NCBI RefSeq assembly: GCF_008086165.1
Contig: NZ_VSKL01000001.1
Coordinates: 992,001-1,056,000, forward strand
Source of the DNA: Algorimicrobium algoritergicola
GTDB lineage: Bacteria; Bacteroidota; Bacteroidia; Flavobacteriales; Flavobacteriaceae
Length of the DNA stretch: 64,000 nucleotides
Direction: 5' to 3'
Below the pieces are notes generated by a model that was given only the letters and a program-made list of their open reading frames with translations, had not been told where the DNA came from and made no database searches. The translations under genes were made by a program, and so were the position numbers. Each line of letters opens with the position of its first letter. Within the stretch, counting starts at the first letter, position 1. Positions 35,359 through 43,649 of the stretch are shown piece by piece.

Positions 35359-36390
35359 ATGGAAAACACGAGTCCAAAAATCCTTTTAATATATACAGGT
35401 GGTACCATTGGGATGATAAAAAACCCCAATACGGGCGCTTTAAAAACTTTCGACTTTAATAATCTGCTTAAACGGATTCCCGAATTAAAGCTGCTAACCT
35501 GCCATATTGAAACCATATCCTTTGATGATCCTATAGATTCATCTAATATGAGTCCAGAATACTGGGTGCAAATGGCAGAAATTATTGAAACTAATTACGA
35601 TGCTTTTGATGGATTTGTATTGCTTCATGGGAGTGATACTATGAGTTATACAGCTTCAGCTTTGAGTTTCATGTTGGAAAATTTAGCAAAACCGGTAATT
35701 TTAACTGGATCGCAATTGCCTATAGGAGATTTACGGACAGATGCTAAAGAGAATTTAATTACATCCATACAGATGGCGTCCTTACAAGTGGGTAACAGAT
35801 CTGTAATTAGAGAAGTCGGTTTGTATTTTGAATACAAATTATATAGAGGAAATAGAACAACGAAAATTAATGCCGAACATTTTGAAGCGTTTGAAAGTTT
35901 AAACTATCCGCATTTAGCAGAATCGGGTGTACATATTACTATTAATCACGATGCGCTTTTTGTTCCGAATGCTAGAAAAAAACTTCTGGTACATAAAAAT
36001 TTTAATACCAATATTGCACTTATTAAACTGTTTCCAGGTATTTCTAAAGCCATTTTAGAAGGTGTTTTGAACAATCCTCATATTAAAGGTGTTGTTTTAG
36101 AAACCTATGGTGCAGGAAATGCATCAACTGAAGATTGGTTTGTACAATTAATAAAGGATACCATTAAAAAAGGCATTCAAGTTATTAATGTTACGCAGTG
36201 TTCCGGTGGAAGTGTTAATATGGGACAATATGAAACCAGTTCGCAGTTAAAAACAATTGGTGTTATTTCCGGAAAAGATATTACTACCGAAGCGGCAATT
36301 ACCAAGTTGATGTACCTTTTAGGAGAGAAAATATCCAATAAAACCTTCAAAACGGTTTTCGAAACGGCTTTAAGAGGAGAAATGGCATAA
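35359..36390 (+). CDS. ansA: Type I (cytoplasmic) L-asparaginase
   Basis: A 343-residue enzyme hydrolysing asparagine to aspartate and ammonia. The first catalytic threonine lies in YTGGTIGM and the second in HGSDTMSYTASALS, both characteristic of the family. There is no signal peptide, so it is the cytoplasmic type. It is the second gene of the tatD operon. Confidence 0.93.
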   Translation: MENTSPKILLIYTGGTIGMIKNPNTGALKTFDFNNLLKRIPELKLLTCHIETISFDDPIDSSNMSPEYWVQMAEIIETNYDAFDGFVLLHGSDTMSYTASALSFMLENLAKPVILTGSQLPIGDLRTDAKENLITSIQMASLQVGNRSVIREVGLYFEYKLYRGNRTTKINAEHFEAFESLNYPHLAESGVHITINHDALFVPNARKKLLVHKNFNTNIALIKLFPGISKAILEGVLNNPHIKGVVLETYGAGNASTEDWFVQLIKDTIKKGIQVINVTQCSGGSVNMGQYETSSQLKTIGVISGKDITTEAAITKLMYLLGEKISNKTFKTVFETALRGEMA

Positions 36391-36462
36391 AATTAACTTT
36401 CAAAATTTTTGCCTTTTAAAGATTTTTCGTTATTTGGCTGCCTGTAAAAGAAAACTTAAAAC

Positions 36463-36550
36463 AGAGAGGTGGCCGAGCGGTCGAAGGCGCACGCCTGGAA
36501 AGCGTGTATACCTCAAAAGGGTATCGAGGGTTCGAATCCCTTCCTCTCTG
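36463..36550 (+). tRNA. tRNA-Ser (GGA anticodon)
   Basis: An 88-nt cloverleaf: 7-bp acceptor AGAGAGG/CCTCTCT, D-arm, anticodon stem CACGC/GCGTG around a loop with GGA at 36497-36499, a long variable arm (about 36506-36523) as required for serine, and a T-arm with TTCGAAT. The 3' CCA is not encoded. Confidence 0.97.
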
Positions 36551-36775
36551 CAAAAGTATTTTTGGTAACGATTTGAAATCCATATAATTATTGATAAACT
36601 AGAAGCAATAATGTTGTGAATTGTCAGGTAAAAATCATGATTTCTTTTGTTATTGTAGTGTTTTTAATGAGCAAGAACAAAACGGCTCTAATAACTCTGC
36701 AGTAATTTTAATTTTTTAATTACAATTTTTTTATATCTTTAACACTTTAACTAATAAAATTAAGAACAAGAACAA

Positions 36776-37552
36776 ATGAAAAGACTATTTTCTATCCTCG
36801 CCATCATGTGTTTTGTGGCATTCGGAACAGCTAACGCAACTACAAGTGCAATTTCAAGTGCTAACACAGTTGTTACTTCAATTCAAGACGATGCCGCAGA
36901 AGATGATGCAGCAGAAGAGTCATTAGGATTTCACCAGGAATTAAAAAAACGTTTCATAGAAGGTGGTCCAGGGTTTATGGGAATCGTATTATTATGTTTA
37001 ATTCTAGGTTTAGCAATCGCTATTGAAAGAATTATCTTTTTAAACCTTTCTTCAACAAACACTAAAAAATTAACTCAAGACGTAGAAGATGCATTACAAT
37101 CAGGTGGTGTTGAAGCTGCAAAAGAGGTTTGTAGAAATACAAAAGGACCTGTTGCTTCCATTTTCTATCAAGGTTTAGATAGAACAGATGAAGGTTTAGA
37201 AGCTGCCGAAAAAGCTGTTATTGCTTATGGTGGTGTTCAAATGGGACAATTAGAGAAAAATGTTTCTTGGATTTCATTATTTATCGCATTGGCTCCTATG
37301 TTAGGATTCATGGGTACGGTAATTGGTATGATTTCTGCTTTTGATAAGATTGAAGCTGCAGGTGATATGAACCCTTCATTAGTAGCAGGTGGTATTAAGG
37401 TAGCACTTTTAACAACCGTATTCGGTTTAATTGTTGCTATTATTCTTCAAGTTTTTTACAATTACATCATCGCTAAAATTGACAGTATTGTTAATGATAT
37501 GGAAGATGCGTCCATTACACTAATGGATTTATTGATTAGACACAAGAAGTAA
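36776..37552 (+). CDS. exbB: ExbB/TolQ/MotA-type proton channel
   Basis: A 258-residue inner-membrane protein. An N-terminal signal-like helix (cleavage near TANA) and an acidic linker (DDAAEDDAAEE) precede three transmembrane helices (about 63-83, 160-182, 206-230). The family motif is in SLFIALAPMLGFMGTVIGM. With the ExbD proteins downstream it forms a proton-driven motor energising TonB-dependent outer-membrane transport or a related process. First gene of a four-gene run. Confidence 0.9.
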   Translation: MKRLFSILAIMCFVAFGTANATTSAISSANTVVTSIQDDAAEDDAAEESLGFHQELKKRFIEGGPGFMGIVLLCLILGLAIAIERIIFLNLSSTNTKKLTQDVEDALQSGGVEAAKEVCRNTKGPVASIFYQGLDRTDEGLEAAEKAVIAYGGVQMGQLEKNVSWISLFIALAPMLGFMGTVIGMISAFDKIEAAGDMNPSLVAGGIKVALLTTVFGLIVAIILQVFYNYIIAKIDSIVNDMEDASITLMDLLIRHKK

Positions 37553-37579
37553 TAATTAACAGCAATAATTTTTTAAATT

Positions 37580-38032
37580 ATGAATTTACACAAAATTTTA
37601 AAAATCTTGGCAGGAATCCTAGGGCTTCTAGGTATCATATTCCTGGTAAGAATAATATCTGAAGGTGATGAAGCGGTGAAAGCTGGAGCATTAAGTGGTG
37701 ATACCACCATTGTAGATCCTTTAGCATATGTAGCTTATGCTATTATGTTTATTACGGTTCTATTTGTCGTGTTTTTTGTTTTAAAGAACCTATTCACCAA
37801 TACAGCAACCCTTAAAAACACTTTAATAAGTGTTGGAATATTTGCAGCCATTTTAGTTGTTGCTTATGTAGTTTCTGGTGGTGATTCAACACCTTATTTT
37901 TATAATGGTGCAGAAGCAACATCTGGCGAATCGCAATTGGTTGGCGCTGGTTTAATAGCGTTTTATATACTAATAGCTTCAGCTGCGATAATTATGTTAT
38001 TATCGGGCGTTAAAAAACTAACGAATAAATAA
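37580..38032 (+). CDS. Four-helix membrane protein in ExbB/ExbD operon
   Basis: A 150-residue hydrophobic protein with about four transmembrane segments (roughly 8-28, 48-70, 81-101, 120-143). No family motif is recognised. It sits between exbB (27 bp gap) and the first exbD (2 bp gap), a position it seems to keep in flavobacteria, suggesting an accessory subunit of the motor (inference). Confidence 0.65.
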   Translation: MNLHKILKILAGILGLLGIIFLVRIISEGDEAVKAGALSGDTTIVDPLAYVAYAIMFITVLFVVFFVLKNLFTNTATLKNTLISVGIFAAILVVAYVVSGGDSTPYFYNGAEATSGESQLVGAGLIAFYILIASAAIIMLLSGVKKLTNK

Positions 38033-38034
38033 TT

Positions 38035-38670
38035 ATGGCAAAAAGAGCAGCACCAGAAGTTAATGCAGGCTCCATGGCCGACATTGCTTTCTTATTATTA
38101 ATTTTCTTCTTGGTAACGACAACTATTGAGGTAGACTCTGGTCTAAACCGAAAGTTGCCTCCAATTGAAGAAACGGATCCACCTATTATTAAGGAAAGAA
38201 ATATTTTTCAACTGACTGTAAACGCGAATAATGATTTATTATTAAAAGCTGCAGGAAGTGATGGAGATATATTAAAGCTTAAAGATTTACGTAAAACTGC
38301 TGTAGCTTTTTTGGATAATGGTGGTGGAACAGGTGAAGATGCCTGTAAATCCTGTAAAGGGAAACGTAATCCAGAATCTTCTGACAATTACCAGAAAGCC
38401 ATTATTTCTTTGCAAAATAATAGAGGAACAAGTTATGAAACCTATATAGCCGTTCAAAATGAAATTATTGCAGCCTATAATGTGCTGCGTAATCGCGAAT
38501 TTGAATTGAAATACCCTAATTTGGGTATTAACTTTGTAGAAGCAGATAAGGAGTATAGCGATGCCAGAACATCGCCTTCTAGAAAAGCACAGTTAAAAGA
38601 TAAAATCGAAGATATCAAAAGTTTAATACCGCAGTTGTTTTCGGAAGCAGAACCAAAAAAGTCTAATTAG
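38035..38670 (+). CDS. exbD: ExbD/TolR-family biopolymer transport protein (first copy)
   Basis: A 211-residue protein with a short cytoplasmic N-terminus, one transmembrane helix (about 15-33) carrying the conserved aspartate in AGSMADIAFLLLIFFLVT, and a periplasmic domain. It is longer than typical ExbD because of an insertion around residues 95-150 that includes a CKSCKG pair of cysteines. It works with ExbB to couple the proton gradient to the outer membrane. It is followed after 16 bp by a second exbD. Confidence 0.88.
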   Translation: MAKRAAPEVNAGSMADIAFLLLIFFLVTTTIEVDSGLNRKLPPIEETDPPIIKERNIFQLTVNANNDLLLKAAGSDGDILKLKDLRKTAVAFLDNGGGTGEDACKSCKGKRNPESSDNYQKAIISLQNNRGTSYETYIAVQNEIIAAYNVLRNREFELKYPNLGINFVEADKEYSDARTSPSRKAQLKDKIEDIKSLIPQLFSEAEPKKSN

Positions 38671-38686
38671 ATAAACCATACTATTT

Positions 38687-39169
38687 ATGTCTAAATTTAA
38701 AAAGAAAAAAGGAGGCGAAATGCCAGCAGTTAATACAGCGTCATTACCTGATATTGTATTTATGTTGTTATTCTTCTTTATGGTTGCTACGGTTATGCGT
38801 CAGAATACGTTAAAAATTCAAAACACATTACCACAGGCTGATCAAGTTGAAAAATTAGCTAAACGTAACCTGTTAATGTATATTTATGCTGGTAAACCAA
38901 GTAGTGCCTACAACTCTCAGTTTGGATCTGAAGCACGTATTCAGTTAAATGATAAATTTGCTGACGTTTCAGACATTCCTGCTTTTATAGCTGCCGAACG
39001 CGATAGTAAGCGTGAAGAGGAAATACCTTATCTAACTACTGTTTTAAGTGTAGATAGAGATACCAATATGGGTATTGTATCTGATGTTAAACAGAAACTA
39101 CGTGAGGTAAACGCGCTTAAAATAAACTATAAGACGCGTAAAGGAAATCTCCTTACTACACCAAGATAA
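38687..39169 (+). CDS. exbD: ExbD/TolR-family biopolymer transport protein (second copy)
   Basis: A 160-residue paralogue with a basic N-terminus (SKFKKKKGGEM), the transmembrane helix with the conserved aspartate (ASLPDIVFMLLFFFMV), and a periplasmic domain. Two exbD genes after one exbB is the common Bacteroidota layout and implies a heteromeric ExbD pair. A terminator follows. Confidence 0.9.
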   Translation: MSKFKKKKGGEMPAVNTASLPDIVFMLLFFFMVATVMRQNTLKIQNTLPQADQVEKLAKRNLLMYIYAGKPSSAYNSQFGSEARIQLNDKFADVSDIPAFIAAERDSKREEEIPYLTTVLSVDRDTNMGIVSDVKQKLREVNALKINYKTRKGNLLTTPR

Positions 39170-39192
39170 TATTTACTTTTATTTATTATAAT

Positions 39193-39224
39193 AAAAGGCG
39201 TTTTGAGAAATCTAAACGCCTTTT
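39193..39224 (+). terminator. Terminator of exbB-exbD operon
   Basis: An 11-bp stem AAAAGGCGTTT/AAACGCCTTTT with a 10-nt loop, followed by a T run. Confidence 0.8.
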
Positions 39225-39260
39225 TTTGTAATTTAATGCCATCGTAGGTTTTAGTTGCAC

Positions 39261-39968
39261 ATGAAAAAAATTCTATTCTTTTCTGTTTTTATGGCTGTAT
39301 TTCAAACGGTTTCTGCACAAGTTGAAGTACCTTATGATTCAATAACAAATGAGGTAGACAATAAATATCGTGAAGATCAATTTTATGCGGCTGTAACCTA
39401 TAATTTATTGGGAAACAAACCTGATGGTGTTTCTCAAAGTGGTTTTTCCAGTGGCTTTCATTTTGGGTTTATTCGTGATTTTCCAGTTAATAAACGTCGT
39501 AATGTGGCCTTCGGAGTCGGCTTGGGCTTGTCTGCCAATTCCTTCAATCATAATTTTTTAATCACCAAAGATGCTACTGGTAATTTGGATTATTTTGTGT
39601 TAGATAAGAGTGATATTAATTACAGTAAAAATAAGTTTACCACCTATATGGTTGAGATGCCATTGCAATTGCGTTGGCGAACGTCTACGGCCGAAGAATA
39701 TAAATTCTGGCGTATTTATACAGGTGTTAATGTAGGTTATGTATTATACAACTCCTCCAAGTTTCGAGGCGATTTAGGCACGATTAAAAACAGCCGTATT
39801 GATTCGTTTAACAATCTACAATACGGACTTACTATGAGTGCTGGTTATAATACCTGGAATATTTATGTGTATTACGGTTTGAACCCTATTTTCAATAATG
39901 CACGTGTTAATAATGAGTCGGTAGATATGAATGCCATTAAAGTGGGACTCATATTCTATATTTTATAA
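39261..39968 (+). CDS. PorT-like outer-membrane beta-barrel protein
   Basis: About 235 residues with a signal peptide (cleavage near VSAQ) and a beta-barrel pattern of eight or so strands ending in VGLIFYIL. The layout resembles the PorT/SprT-type small barrels, some of which serve the type IX secretion system. I do not claim it is the secretion component itself. The ATG at 39261 is chosen over an upstream TTG. It follows the ExbB/ExbD operon terminator and converges with the next gene, overlapping it by 6 bp. Confidence 0.65.
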   Translation: MKKILFFSVFMAVFQTVSAQVEVPYDSITNEVDNKYREDQFYAAVTYNLLGNKPDGVSQSGFSSGFHFGFIRDFPVNKRRNVAFGVGLGLSANSFNHNFLITKDATGNLDYFVLDKSDINYSKNKFTTYMVEMPLQLRWRTSTAEEYKFWRIYTGVNVGYVLYNSSKFRGDLGTIKNSRIDSFNNLQYGLTMSAGYNTWNIYVYYGLNPIFNNARVNNESVDMNAIKVGLIFYIL

Positions 39969-40568
39969 CCAATAATTCACCAAAATTATCTGCGGAATAA
40001 GGCCAATAAATATGCCTGTAATTAATTCGGGATAGGTATGCGCCTTTAAATGTAGTCTAGATGTCGCTATGGCGCCCATTAATATGGCCATTAATGCCAA
40101 TGTTCCATTAATATTTATACTGAAATGAATACTCAGGGCCAAGTAAAACATAAACACACCAGAGACAGCCATCATGTGAATACTAGCCTTAAACTTCAGG
40201 ACAGCTAAAATTAAACAGCTTAAAGTGGATAGTAAAATCCCAACAAAAAAGTAGTACAATTCTATTATTTCATGACTGGGTAATACGCGGATAACAATTA
40301 GGAGGGTTATGATTGCATTTAAAACAAGTGGAAAAATACGTTCTTTTGTAGATTGTAAATAAATAGAATCCGTTTTGCCTAAAGACTTCAGTAAGAAATA
40401 CAGTAAAATGGGTAATAAGATGGTGAGTATAAATAGGGAAACCACTTTGGCTTGAATGATTTCCATTGGTAAATATCTTGGTGATTTTGAAAAATAGAAA
40501 ATCACGCCAAGCAATGGCATCACTATAGGATGGAAAATAAACGAAATACTTCTTAGTATAAAATTCAT
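39963..40568 (-). CDS. PAP2-like integral membrane protein
   Basis: A 201-residue protein with about six transmembrane helices. The C-terminal half keeps a degenerate phosphatidic-acid-phosphatase type 2 pattern: SIHMMAVSG for the SGH motif and ATSRLHLKAHTYPELITG for the SR-x5-H-x3 motif. The first motif (KxxxxxxRP) is weak, so catalytic activity is doubtful. It is translationally coupled to rpoN (1-bp overlap of start and stop). Confidence 0.7.
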   Translation of the reverse strand: MNFILRSISFIFHPIVMPLLGVIFYFSKSPRYLPMEIIQAKVVSLFILTILLPILLYFLLKSLGKTDSIYLQSTKERIFPLVLNAIITLLIVIRVLPSHEIIELYYFFVGILLSTLSCLILAVLKFKASIHMMAVSGVFMFYLALSIHFSININGTLALMAILMGAIATSRLHLKAHTYPELITGIFIGLIPQIILVNYWL

Positions 40569-42028
40569 CAGATTTTCTTTCGTAATCTAGCCACAGGAAT
40601 GTCTAATTGTTCACGGTATTTGGCAACGGTTCGCCTAGCAATTGGATAGCCTTTTTCTTTGAGTATTTTTGCTAAAGCGTCATCCGTCATAGGTTTTCGC
40701 TTGTTTTCTTCTTCGATAACCGTTTCTAATATTTTTTTTATTTCTCGAGTTGATACTTCTTCACCTTGATCGTTGGTCATAGATTCCGAAAAGAATTCCT
40801 TAATCAATTTTGTTCCATAAGGTGTATCCACATATTTACTGTTTGCTACACGAGAAACCGTAGAGACGTCCATTTCAATCTCATCAGCGATATCTTTCAA
40901 TATCATAGGGCGTAATTTGCGCTCATCACCTGTTAAGAAGTACTCTTTTTGGTAATGCATAATAGAACTCATGGTAACAAATAACGTTTGCTGACGTTGT
41001 CTAATAGCTTCAATAAACCATTTGGCGGCATCTAGTTTTTGCTTGATAAACTGAACGGCATCTTTTTGAGATTTCGATTTCTCTTTACTTTCTTTATAAC
41101 CTTGCATCATGTTGCTGTATTCTCGCGACACGTGTAATTCAGGTGCATTTCGGCCATTTAGTGTTAACTCTAGTTCGCCGTCCACAATACGAATGGCAAA
41201 ATCGGGTACCACATGTTCCACTATGCGGTTATTTCCTGCGTAAGAACCTCCTGGTTTCGGATTCAAATGTTCAATCACGTGAATAGCGTCTTTTAGCTGC
41301 ATTTCCGTAATATCAAATTTCTGAATCAGTTTTTTGTAGTGTTTTTTGGTGAATTGTTCAAAAGCATTGTCAATAATATCAATGGCCAATTCAACATCCG
41401 GATTTTTCTGTTTTCTATGCAATTGAATGCTTAAGCATTCTTGCAGATTGCGCGCACCAACACCTGCAGGATCTAATTGGTGTACAACTTTTAATACCGC
41501 TTCAATTTTATCTTCTGAGGTGTACACATTTTGTGTGAAGGCTAAATCGTCTGTAATATCTATTAATTCCCGTCGGATATAACCACTTTCATCAACACTT
41601 CCTACCAGAAATTCCGCTATTTCACGTTCTTCGTCATTTAAGCGAAAGGTGTTTAGCTGGTTCTTTAAATGTTGCGTAAAGGATGTTCCTGCGGCATACG
41701 GCATGGTCTTTTCCTCATCATCAGCACTATAATTATTAGCTTGTGTACGATAATCTGGAACTTCATCATCACTTAAATATTCATCAATATTAATATCCTC
41801 AGATTCTATTTTTTCGTTATCGTCATATTCATCTTGACTGTTATCAAAATCATCATCGTACTCATCTTCCAAAGACTCTTTCCCACTTTCAAGCGCTGGA
41901 TTTTCTTCCAATTCTTGTTTTAGCCGTTGCTCAAAAGCTTGCGTCGGTAGCTGAATCAATTTCATTAATTGAATCTGCTGTGGCGAAAGCTTCTGTGATA
42001 ATTTAAATTGTAAAAATTGCTTGAGCAT
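40568..42028 (-). CDS. rpoN: RNA polymerase sigma-54 factor
   Basis: A 486-residue alternative sigma factor that directs polymerase to -24/-12 promoters and needs an AAA+ activator. The N-terminus (MLKQFLQFKLSQKLSPQQIQL) is the glutamine-rich activator-responsive region. A long acidic linker (residues 50-105) precedes the core-binding domain, and the RpoN box is present near the C-terminus (ARRTVAKYREQ). No activator gene is in the window. Confidence 0.96.
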   Translation of the reverse strand: MLKQFLQFKLSQKLSPQQIQLMKLIQLPTQAFEQRLKQELEENPALESGKESLEDEYDDDFDNSQDEYDDNEKIESEDINIDEYLSDDEVPDYRTQANNYSADDEEKTMPYAAGTSFTQHLKNQLNTFRLNDEEREIAEFLVGSVDESGYIRRELIDITDDLAFTQNVYTSEDKIEAVLKVVHQLDPAGVGARNLQECLSIQLHRKQKNPDVELAIDIIDNAFEQFTKKHYKKLIQKFDITEMQLKDAIHVIEHLNPKPGGSYAGNNRIVEHVVPDFAIRIVDGELELTLNGRNAPELHVSREYSNMMQGYKESKEKSKSQKDAVQFIKQKLDAAKWFIEAIRQRQQTLFVTMSSIMHYQKEYFLTGDERKLRPMILKDIADEIEMDVSTVSRVANSKYVDTPYGTKLIKEFFSESMTNDQGEEVSTREIKKILETVIEEENKRKPMTDDALAKILKEKGYPIARRTVAKYREQLDIPVARLRKKI

Positions 42029-42059
42029 GCGTGTGTTTTGGGTTTCTATAAAAATAAAA

Positions 42060-42096
42060 AAAACAATCTACATTATTGATTAACGCAGATTGTTTT
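42060..42096 (-). terminator. Terminator of asnS
   Basis: A 10-bp stem AAAACAATCT/AGATTGTTTT (extended imperfectly inward) with a T run on the minus strand, about 40 bp past the asnS stop. Confidence 0.7.
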
Positions 42097-42134
42097 ATAA
42101 AATTATTTTTTTTCGTTTAATTGAAAGGTCTTAA

Positions 42135-43568
42135 TTAAAACTCCGCATTTTGAGGTGTTCTTGGAAATGGAATCACGTCGCGAATGTTGCCCATTCCTGT
42201 TGCAAACATCACCAAACGCTCAAAACCTAAACCAAAACCGGAGTGTACAGCAGTTCCGTATTTTCGTAAATCTAAATACCACCATAATTCCTCTTCGTCA
42301 ATATCTAACGCTTTCATTTTTTCTTTTAATACGTCCAAGCGTTCCTCACGTTGTGAACCACCAACCATTTCGCCAATTCCAGGAAATAAAATATCCATAG
42401 CGCGAACCGTTTTCCCATCTTCATTTAAACGCATATAGAATGCTTTAATGTTTGCAGGATAATCAAATAAAATAACAGGACACTTGAAGTGTTTTTCTAC
42501 TAGGAATCGTTCGTGTTCACTTTGTAAATCAGCTCCCCATTCTTCAATGATATAGTTGAATTTCTTTTTCTTGTTAGGCTTACTATTTCTTAAAATATCA
42601 ATAGCTTCGGTATAACTTACACGTTTGAAATTATTATCAACCACAAATTTAATTTTCTCAATAAGCGACATTTCCGAGCGCTCTGCTTGTGGTTTTGTTT
42701 TTTCTTCGTCTAAAAGACGTTGGTCTAAAAATTCTAAATCTTCTTTATTGTGTTCTAAAATATAGCTTAAAACAGATTTCATAAAATCTTCAGCTAAATC
42801 CATATTACCAGCCAAGTCCATAAAAGCGACTTCTGGTTCAATCATCCAGAATTCGGCTAAATGGCGAGACGTATTGGAGTTTTCAGCTCTAAAAGTTGGC
42901 CCAAATGTATACACTTTACCTAAAGACATGGCATAGGTTTCAGCTTCTAACTGACCAGAAACCGTTAAATTGGTTTCTTTACCAAAGAAATCTTTTGAGT
43001 AATCTACTTTTCCATTTTCCGTTAATGGTGGATTTTTAGGATCTAATCCAGTTACACGAAACATTTCGCCAGCACCTTCGGCATCACTACCTGTGATAAT
43101 TGGTGTGTGCATATAGTAAAAGCCATTTTCATTGAAATACTTATGAATGGCAAATGATAAAGATGAACGCAATCGCATAACGGCACTAAACGTATTTGTT
43201 CTGGTGCGTAAATGCGCGTTTTCTCTTAAAAATTCGAAAGAGTGTTTTTTAGGTTGAATTGGGTAGCTTTCCGGATCCGAATCGCCTAAAATTTCAATTT
43301 TTTTCACTTGAATTTCTAAACTCTGACCTTGTCCTTGACTTTCCGTTAATTCTCCCGTAATGGAAACAGCAGCGCCTGTTGTAATGCGCTTTAATGTCGT
43401 TTCATCAGTTTCTTCAAAATTAACAACACATTGGATATTATTTAATGTTGAGCCATCATTTAAGGCTATAAATCGTTTGGATCGGAAACTTCTTACCCAT
43501 CCTTTAATAGTAACTTCTTGAAGGGTATTTCCTTTTTTTAATAATTCAGCAACGGTTTGCATTTTCAT
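42135..43568 (-). CDS. asnS: Asparaginyl-tRNA synthetase
   Basis: A 477-residue class IIb synthetase that charges tRNA-Asn. The OB-fold domain (GWVRSFRSKRFIALNDGS) occupies residues 1-110. The catalytic domain shows class II motif 2 (FRAENSNTSRHLAEFWMIE) and motif 3 (GFGLGFERLVMF). Its presence with aspS indicates direct asparaginylation in this organism. Confidence 0.96.
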   Translation of the reverse strand: MKMQTVAELLKKGNTLQEVTIKGWVRSFRSKRFIALNDGSTLNNIQCVVNFEETDETTLKRITTGAAVSITGELTESQGQGQSLEIQVKKIEILGDSDPESYPIQPKKHSFEFLRENAHLRTRTNTFSAVMRLRSSLSFAIHKYFNENGFYYMHTPIITGSDAEGAGEMFRVTGLDPKNPPLTENGKVDYSKDFFGKETNLTVSGQLEAETYAMSLGKVYTFGPTFRAENSNTSRHLAEFWMIEPEVAFMDLAGNMDLAEDFMKSVLSYILEHNKEDLEFLDQRLLDEEKTKPQAERSEMSLIEKIKFVVDNNFKRVSYTEAIDILRNSKPNKKKKFNYIIEEWGADLQSEHERFLVEKHFKCPVILFDYPANIKAFYMRLNEDGKTVRAMDILFPGIGEMVGGSQREERLDVLKEKMKALDIDEEELWWYLDLRKYGTAVHSGFGLGFERLVMFATGMGNIRDVIPFPRTPQNAEF

Positions 43569-43590
43569 TTTTATAAAAAATTAGAGGGTA

Positions 43591-43623
43591 CAAAGATACT
43601 AGTTTCACAAGTCAAAAATCAAA
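43591..43623 (-). promoter_or_regulatory. asnS promoter
   Basis: On the minus strand TTTG (43623-43620), a 21-bp spacer and TATCTTTG (43598-43591) match the Bacteroidota consensus, giving a leader of about 20 nt. Confidence 0.6.
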
Positions 43624-43649
43624 TGCAATTTTTGAAATTGTTTCGCTAT

